This document shows, piece after piece, positions 4,617-7,657 of a DNA stretch of 7,657 nt. Position 1 is the first letter of the stretch. Each line of letters opens with the position of its first letter. The notes under the pieces were generated by a model, which was given only the letters and a program-made list of their open reading frames with translations, was not told the DNA's origin and did no database searches. The position numbers and the translations under genes were made by a program. Source of the stretch: Rhizobiaceae bacterium UBA1291 (GTDB lineage: Bacteria; Pseudomonadota; Alphaproteobacteria; Rhizobiales; Rhizobiaceae); NCBI GenBank assembly GCA_002307905.1, contig DBUL01000151.1:6199-13855 (forward strand), in the 5' to 3' direction.

Positions 4617-6088
4617 GCGAGGCGATCTCCGAACAGGAACTGCATGGCGCGGTCGAGCCGGATATGCGGCACGGAAAGCGTGATCCCGCCGGCGGTTTCC
4701 TCGATCAACGGGGGGCGGAAACGAACGATGTCGAGATCGGGCAGGTCCAGATGCTCGGCGCCTTCGTCGATCGAGCGAAAGAAGGCCAGTGGGTCTTCCG
4801 GCAGATCGCCCGGGAAAACGGCGGTCTTGCGCATGCCGTCGAAGCGATCGGCCCCAACCTTCTCGCCTTCGATCGGTGTACCGACGATCACCGGCAGCTC
4901 GTGGCCGTCGCGCTTGACGGTTGCTTCGCGGGTCGCGCGGACCGAGGCGATCGCCATGACGTCGATGCCGGCGCCCGACATGCCGATCGTCTGGATCGCC
5001 CTGTCGACAAGGCGGCGTGTGATCGCCTGCAGCCTGTCGTGGCTTTCGTGGTGCAGGTGGTCGGCCTTCGTGGCGGCGACCAGCACCCGGTCGATCCGTC
5101 GGCGGATCAGCGAGGTCAGCATGTTGTTCGTGCCGGCGCGGAAGCAGGCGAGCACGTCGGCCAGTGCCCGCTCGAGATCCTGCACGGCTTCCGGACCGCG
5201 ATTGATCGCCTGGAGCGCGTCGACCAGCACGATCTGCCGGTCGAGCCGGGCGAAGTGCTCGCGAAAGAATGGCTTCACAACGACTGACTTGTAGGCCTCG
5301 TAGCGGCGCTCCATCATCGCGCGCAGAGATCCCTTCGGCGCGCGCGTCTCTGGTATGCCGACGAGGGGCGCGAAGGTCAGCGCGGGAGAGCCGTCCAGAT
5401 CGCCGGGCATGAGGAAACGGCCGGGTGGCAGGGTCGACAGCGAACGCTCGTCGGCCTTGCAGGCGCGCAGATAGGTGGTGAACGTGGTCGCCAGTTGCCG
5501 CGCCACCATCTCGTTTGCGGGCGCGTCCATGTCGATCGCAGCGCACAGGTCGAGCCAATCGCGCGCCAGTTCGGCACGTATGCCGGTGCGGGCAAGGTCG
5601 GTCGTCGCCTCGCTGAACTGGCGGAAGTCCTGTCCGAGCAGCGGCAGGTCGAGCAGCCATTCGCCGGGATAGTCGACAATGTCGATCGACAGCCGCCCGG
5701 GCGAAAACATCCGGTTCCAGCCGCTAGCGCTCTTGTACTCGATGGTCAGCCGAAGTTCCGAAATCGCGCGCGTCGAATCCGGCCAGACCCGGTCTCGCAC
5801 CAGCGCACGGATATGATCCTCATACTGGAAGCGGGGTACGGCGTCGTCGGGCTGCTCCTCCAGCCGTGTTGCGCTGACGCGACCCGAGCGGACCGGCTCG
5901 AACAGGGGGAGCCGTCCGCCATGCAGAAGGTTGTGAACCAGGGAGGAAATGAAAACCGTCTTTCCCGCGCGTGATAGGCCGGTGACGCCGAGGCGCAGCG
6001 TCGGATTGACGAGATTGGCGGCGCGGTCGGCAATATTGTCGAACGCGATGGCGGCTTCGTCGGTCAGGCTGGTCAAGGATGGCGGCAA
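4613..6088 (-). CDS. ycjX: YcjX family P-loop GTPase-like stress protein
   Basis: This 491-residue protein is a full-length YcjX (DUF463) member. GTP-binding motifs: G1/Walker A G-L-S-R-A-G-K-T (37-44), G3 D-Y-P-G (139-142) after a hydrophobic beta strand, G4 T-K-A-D (340-343) and a G5-like A-S-V-R-A-T (381-386). It has no signal peptide or TM helix, so it is cytosolic, probably held at the membrane by YcjF. The family is linked to cell-envelope or phage-shock-type stress, with the molecular role unknown. The start is TTG 6088: AGGGA (6097-6101) lies 8 nt upstream and no in-frame ATG or GTG is available before the P-loop. An ATG at 6093-6091 is in another frame and stops almost at once. The stop overlaps the ycjF start. 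It follows sixA after 115 bp, which contain a promoter candidate. Confidence 0.94.
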   Translation of the reverse strand: MPPSLTSLTDEAAIAFDNIADRAANLVNPTLRLGVTGLSRAGKTVFISSLVHNLLHGGRLPLFEPVRSGRVSATRLEEQPDDAVPRFQYEDHIRALVRDRVWPDSTRAISELRLTIEYKSASGWNRMFSPGRLSIDIVDYPGEWLLDLPLLGQDFRQFSEATTDLARTGIRAELARDWLDLCAAIDMDAPANEMVARQLATTFTTYLRACKADERSLSTLPPGRFLMPGDLDGSPALTFAPLVGIPETRAPKGSLRAMMERRYEAYKSVVVKPFFREHFARLDRQIVLVDALQAINRGPEAVQDLERALADVLACFRAGTNNMLTSLIRRRIDRVLVAATKADHLHHESHDRLQAITRRLVDRAIQTIGMSGAGIDVMAIASVRATREATVKRDGHELPVIVGTPIEGEKVGADRFDGMRKTAVFPGDLPEDPLAFFRSIDEGAEHLDLPDLDIVRFRPPLIEETAGGITLSVPHIRLDRAMQFLFGDRLA

Positions 6089-6096
6089 TTCATTCG

Positions 6097-6101
6097 TCCC
6101 T
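6097..6101 (-). promoter_or_regulatory. Ribosome binding site deciding the ycjX TTG start
   Basis: Minus strand AGGGA (6101-6097) sits 8 nt before TTG 6088. An out-of-frame ATG (6093-6091) between them opens a reading frame of only a few codons (a TGA follows at once), so initiation there would be non-productive and could reduce ycjX translation (inference). Confidence 0.55.
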
Positions 6102-6119
6102 GCGTGATGTGCGTCCCGT

Positions 6120-6149
6120 CATATAGGAAGCTTACCGGCGCGGAAACAA
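6120..6149 (-). promoter_or_regulatory. Putative ycjX promoter
   Basis: On the minus strand TTGTTT (6149-6144) is followed after 17 nt by CTATAT (6126-6121), or after 18 nt by TATATG (6125-6120). CTATAT-like -10 boxes are typical of alphaproteobacterial housekeeping promoters. Predicted start is near 6113, about 25 nt before the TTG codon and clear of the SD. It suggests ycjX-ycjF can be expressed independently of sixA. Confidence 0.5.
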
Positions 6150-6203
6150 GAACGGGACCGGCGCCGGATCGTCGCGGGCGTCAAGCGGTCGTCGCGGCGG
6201 TGT

Positions 6204-6701
6204 TCAACCGACGAGAAAATCGTGCAGTATCCATCGGTCACCGTCGCCGCTGCGATCCAGGACTGCCAGACCGGCGGTCGGATAGCCTTCCGGGATCGTG
6301 CGGTTGACGACATCCATCCCGACGAGCCTGGCAAACAGTTCTTCGATCGCCGGATTGTGACCGACCACCATGACCGAGGGGGCGCTGTCCAAACGATCAA
6401 GGGCGTCGGTGTAGGTTTCGGCCGGTGCATTGTAGAGTTCATCGATGTAGCGAAACTCGGTTTCGCCGTCGATCGCGCGCTGCACAGCCTCGGCCGTCTG
6501 TCGGCACCGCATCGCCGATGACGAAAGTACCAGACTGGGGCGATAGCCGCGCGTGGCCGCCTCTTCGGCGACCTGAGCCGCCTCTGCACAACCGGCCTGA
6601 TCCAGGGTGCGGTCGAAGTCCCGTCCGCCGGGCATGGCCCAGCCGGACTTTGCATGCCTCAGGAGGTAGATGCGTTCAGGGGGCGAGGCAAGGAGGGTCA
6701 T
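6204..6701 (-). CDS. sixA: SixA-type phosphohistidine phosphatase (histidine phosphatase superfamily)
   Basis: This 165-residue protein has the short SixA architecture of the histidine phosphatase (phosphoglycerate mutase-like) superfamily. The N-terminal L-L-R-H-A-K-S (13-19) gives the catalytic His16 and phosphate-binding Arg15. S-S-S-A-M-R-C-R-Q-T-A (60-70) carries the second conserved Arg, I-D-E-L-Y (86-90) the acid Glu88, and V-G-H-N-P (113-117) the second catalytic His115. E. coli SixA removes phosphate from phosphohistidine in signalling proteins (HPt domains, NPr of the nitrogen PTS). The substrate here is inferred by family only. ATG 6701 leaves just 14 residues before Arg15, as expected, although the sequence just upstream (TTTCCTCGG) lacks a good SD. 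It diverges from dksA and precedes ycjX by 115 bp on the same strand. Confidence 0.9.
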   Translation of the reverse strand: MTLLASPPERIYLLRHAKSGWAMPGGRDFDRTLDQAGCAEAAQVAEEAATRGYRPSLVLSSSAMRCRQTAEAVQRAIDGETEFRYIDELYNAPAETYTDALDRLDSAPSVMVVGHNPAIEELFARLVGMDVVNRTIPEGYPTAGLAVLDRSGDGDRWILHDFLVG

Positions 6702-6735
6702 CCGAGGAAATTCCGCGACTGGGCTTCTTATCCTG

Positions 6736-6764
6736 AACTAGCTTTTGTCGGGGAGGTCCGTCAA
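6736..6764 (-). promoter_or_regulatory. Putative sixA promoter
   Basis: Minus strand TTGACG (6764-6759), a 17-nt spacer, and CTAGTT (6741-6736). The -35 is close to consensus and the -10 is moderate. The predicted start is about 6730, roughly 29 nt before the ATG. Confidence 0.4.
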
Positions 6765-6830
6765 CCGCCGTTCAAACCGATTAGACCACAGTAGTGTATG
6801 CAGCGTGAGGCTTCTCAGGGCGCCTGACTG

Positions 6831-6840
6831 CCGAATTCGG
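6831..6840. repeat. Perfect palindrome CCGAATTCGG
   Basis: A 10-bp perfect palindrome about 80 bp upstream of the dksA -35 box and about 70 bp upstream of the sixA -35. It could be an operator for a dimeric regulator, but a 10-mer palindrome can occur by chance and only one copy is present. Confidence 0.4.
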
Positions 6841-6917
6841 AAATAGTGGTTAAAAAATATGCCTTTAGCCTAAAAATATGACAGATTTAAAAATGGCTTA
6901 ATACGCGGCCATTAGGC

Positions 6918-6946
6918 TTGAACCCCGGTTATTGAAAGGATATACA
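6918..6946 (+). promoter_or_regulatory. dksA promoter
   Basis: TTGAAC (6918-6923), exactly 17 nt of spacer, and TATACA (6941-6946) make the best sigma-70-type promoter in the window. The predicted start near 6953 gives a leader of about 28 nt ending at the TTG start codon, with the SD inside it. A-tracts at 6850-6896 lie upstream and could act as an UP-like or bent element. Confidence 0.65.
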
Positions 6947-6968
6947 GCCCGCCATTGAGATGTTCTTC

Positions 6969-6974
6969 AGGAGA
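6969..6974 (+). promoter_or_regulatory. Ribosome binding site deciding the dksA TTG start
   Basis: AGGAGA sits 6 nt before TTG 6981, an ideal spacing. The in-frame ATG at 6960 has no SD and would fall within about 7 nt of the predicted transcript start, and its extra seven residues (M-F-F-R-R-I-A) are the SD translated. Confidence 0.8.
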
Positions 6975-6980
6975 ATCGCG

Positions 6981-7400
6981 TTGAGTGAGAAGATCAATCT
7001 TAGCAATTATGTGCTCTCGGAAGACGATGAGTTCATGAACGCGAGCCAGAGAGCTTACTTCCGTGCCAAGCTCGTCGCATGGAAGAACGACATCCTTAGG
7101 GAAGCGCGTGAAACCCTCGGTCACCTTGCCGAAGAGAGCGCCAACCATCCCGATCTTGCAGACCGGGCTTCCTCCGAAACTGATCGTGCCATCGAGCTTC
7201 GTGCCCGCGACCGGCAGCGCAAGTTGATTTCCAAGATCGACGCAGCCCTGCAGCGGATCGATGACGGAACTTATGGCTATTGCGAAGAGACGGGTGAGCC
7301 GATCGGCTTGAAGCGGCTGGACGCACGGCCGATCGCGACGTTGTCGATCGAGGCGCAGGAGCGCCACGAGCGGCGCGAGAAGGTCTATCGCGACGAATAG
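6981..7400 (+). CDS. dksA: RNA polymerase-binding transcription factor DksA (one-Cys alphaproteobacterial form)
   Basis: DksA binds the RNA polymerase secondary channel and, with ppGpp, adjusts rRNA, ribosomal-protein and amino-acid promoters during starvation. From TTG 6981 it has 139 residues, against 151 in E. coli. A long coiled coil (about 22-95) carries the tip motif D-L-A-D-R-A (58-63), matching the functional D-x-x-D-x-A of E. coli DksA. The C-terminal globular part begins G-Y-C-E-E-T-G (99-105) and keeps only Cys101; the other three zinc-ligand positions are Thr104, Ser122 and Ala125. This degenerate zinc finger is typical of alphaproteobacterial DksA, of which the Rhodobacter sphaeroides protein is known to be functional. 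So it is probably not a defect. The gene has its own promoter (6918-6946) and terminator (7452-7480). In rhizobia DksA influences symbiosis and stress fitness. Confidence 0.96.
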   Translation: MSEKINLSNYVLSEDDEFMNASQRAYFRAKLVAWKNDILREARETLGHLAEESANHPDLADRASSETDRAIELRARDRQRKLISKIDAALQRIDDGTYGYCEETGEPIGLKRLDARPIATLSIEAQERHERREKVYRDE

Positions 7401-7451
7401 GCAGCGCTGGACGCGTCTAGTTTTTAAGCAGAATCGGCCTTGATGCCGGGG

Positions 7452-7480
7452 GAGAATGCCGGCCTGTGCCGGCATTTCTC
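7452..7480 (+). terminator. dksA terminator, probably bidirectional
   Basis: AATGCCGGC (7455-7463) and GCCGGCATT (7468-7476) form a perfect 9-bp stem with loop CTGT, extended by GAG/CTC (7452-7454 with 7478-7480) past one bulged T. It lies between the dksA stop and the stop of a convergent gene at 7492. The run after the stem is T-poor beyond TTTCTC, so the stem does most of the work; in the other direction it is likewise T-poor. Confidence 0.7.
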
Positions 7481-7491
7481 GTTAGGCGAAA

Positions 7492-7657
7492 TCATCGGCG
7501 GTCGGCCGACATCTCGCCGAAGATGCGTGCGATCTCGTCCTGCAGGTCGGGCTCCTCGGCCGTGGTGGCGCTCGGGCGTGACTCGTCGCTGCGTATCGGC
7601 GCGGCAATTGGCGGTACGACCGGACGGTCGGCGCGCGTTTCTGGCAGGATCGGCTCG
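7492..7657 (-). CDS. C-terminal end of a proline-rich protein, possibly FliO-like (partial)
   Basis: The minus-strand frame ending with TGA at 7494-7492 stays open to the window edge. It gives 54 residues: a Pro/Arg/Ala-rich, low-complexity stretch (P-V-V-P-P-I-A-A-P-I, then S-R-P-S-A-T-T-A-E-E-P), followed by a short amphipathic end D-L-Q-D-E-I-A-R-I-F-G-E-M and a basic terminus. This is the pattern of a disordered linker capped by a short conserved helix. In rhizobial genomes FliO/MopB-type flagellar export proteins have such proline-rich tails and, as I recall, can lie beside dksA, so FliO is a suggestion only. The other two minus frames give cysteine- and arginine-rich translations that look non-coding. 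The N-terminal domain is outside the window, so identity cannot be confirmed. It converges on dksA and shares the hairpin at 7452-7480. Confidence 0.6.
   Translation of the reverse strand, partial: EPILPETRADRPVVPPIAAPIRSDESRPSATTAEEPDLQDEIARIFGEMSADRR

Larger units (their letters stand above)
6702..6980. other. Divergent sixA-dksA regulatory region
   Basis: This 279-bp region between the two divergent start codons contains no convincing gene. From left to right it holds the sixA promoter candidate (6736-6764), a short hairpin TCAGG/CCTGA (6815-6827) followed by the perfect 10-bp palindrome CCGAATTCGG (6831-6840), an AT-rich block with three A-tracts (6850-6896), an inverted repeat AGCCTAA (6867-6873) / TTAGGCT (6912-6918), and the dksA promoter (6918-6946). 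It is markedly more AT-rich than its surroundings. The elements are seen; their roles are not known. Confidence 0.6.

Noticed and set aside
4116..5294. Long plus-strand open frames (up to 392 codons) opposite ycjX/ycjF
   Set aside because: Antisense shadow frames typical of GC-rich genes: Arg/Ser-rich translation, no motifs, and both minus-strand genes are well supported.
4617..5660. Upstream same-strand extension of the ycjF frame, making an apparent 708-residue protein
   Set aside because: The added part overlaps ycjX completely in another frame and is Arg/Ala/Pro low complexity with no family motifs; the coupled ATG at 4616 gives a family-length YcjF.
6158..6167. CCGGCGCCGG palindrome in the sixA-ycjX gap, considered as terminator or operator
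   Set aside because: A 10-bp all-GC palindrome is expected by chance in such GC-rich DNA; no U-tract follows and there is no second copy.
6171..6196. Direct repeat GTCGCGG (6171-6177 and 6190-6196) after sixA
   Set aside because: Only 7 bp in GC-rich sequence, with no further copies; likely chance.
6912..7475. Minus-strand 187-codon frame opposite dksA
   Set aside because: It covers the dksA promoter, the whole dksA gene and the terminator hairpin; it is a shadow of a highly conserved gene.
1..7657. Mobile elements, CRISPR, toxin-antitoxin or phage defence genes
   Set aside because: No transposase, terminal inverted repeats, spaced repeats or small paired toxin/antitoxin frames seen; gene content is housekeeping and base composition looks even except in regulatory gaps.

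Overview
The window looks like core chromosome of an alphaproteobacterium of the order Hyphomicrobiales (Rhizobiales; Rhizobiaceae or Phyllobacteriaceae-like). The evidence is the GC-rich coding sequence, the rhizobial-type DksA with a degenerate zinc finger, the folP-folB-folK cluster, the sixA / ycjX / ycjF arrangement, and an sRNA-like element resembling the alpha-r14 / cuckoo anti-Shine-Dalgarno RNAs of this group. I see no insertion sequence, prophage, CRISPR array, tRNA or rRNA.

Left part (1-970): the last 22 codons of a [2Fe-2S] ferredoxin (+), then a 271-bp intergenic region. The minus strand of that region has the layout of a small RNA of about 130 nt: a promoter-like CTTGAAC box, a hairpin whose loop reads UUCCUCCCU (anti-Shine-Dalgarno), and a 13-bp terminator stem followed by seven U. 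Upstream of it on the minus strand is an exported DUF922 predicted metalloprotease with an HEERH motif.

Middle left (1017-2810, +): a tightly overlapping folate operon. folP (dihydropteroate synthase) and folB (dihydroneopterin aldolase) share ATGA, and folB and folK (HPPK) overlap by 17 bp, with folK starting at TTG. FolB and FolK make and pyrophosphorylate 6-hydroxymethyl-dihydropterin, and FolP joins it to p-aminobenzoate. folE is not in the window. A minus-strand gene for a secreted protein of unknown function (2850-3401) converges on folK.

Middle right (3534-6701, -): sixA (phosphohistidine phosphatase), then ycjX (P-loop stress GTPase-like protein), then ycjF (two-TM DUF697 protein). 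ycjX and ycjF share ATGA and are surely co-translated. ycjX also has a good promoter candidate of its own, with an alphaproteobacterial CTATAT -10 box.

Right part (6702-7657): a 279-bp AT-rich regulatory region with A-tracts, a palindrome and a near-consensus promoter, then dksA (+, TTG start), a strong hairpin terminator, and the C-terminal 54 codons of a minus-strand proline-rich protein that is tentatively FliO-like.

Most of the region is ordinary housekeeping DNA. The most interesting signals are the unannotated anti-SD small RNA, the one-cysteine DksA, the SixA/YcjX/YcjF neighbourhood and the two uncharacterised exported proteins.
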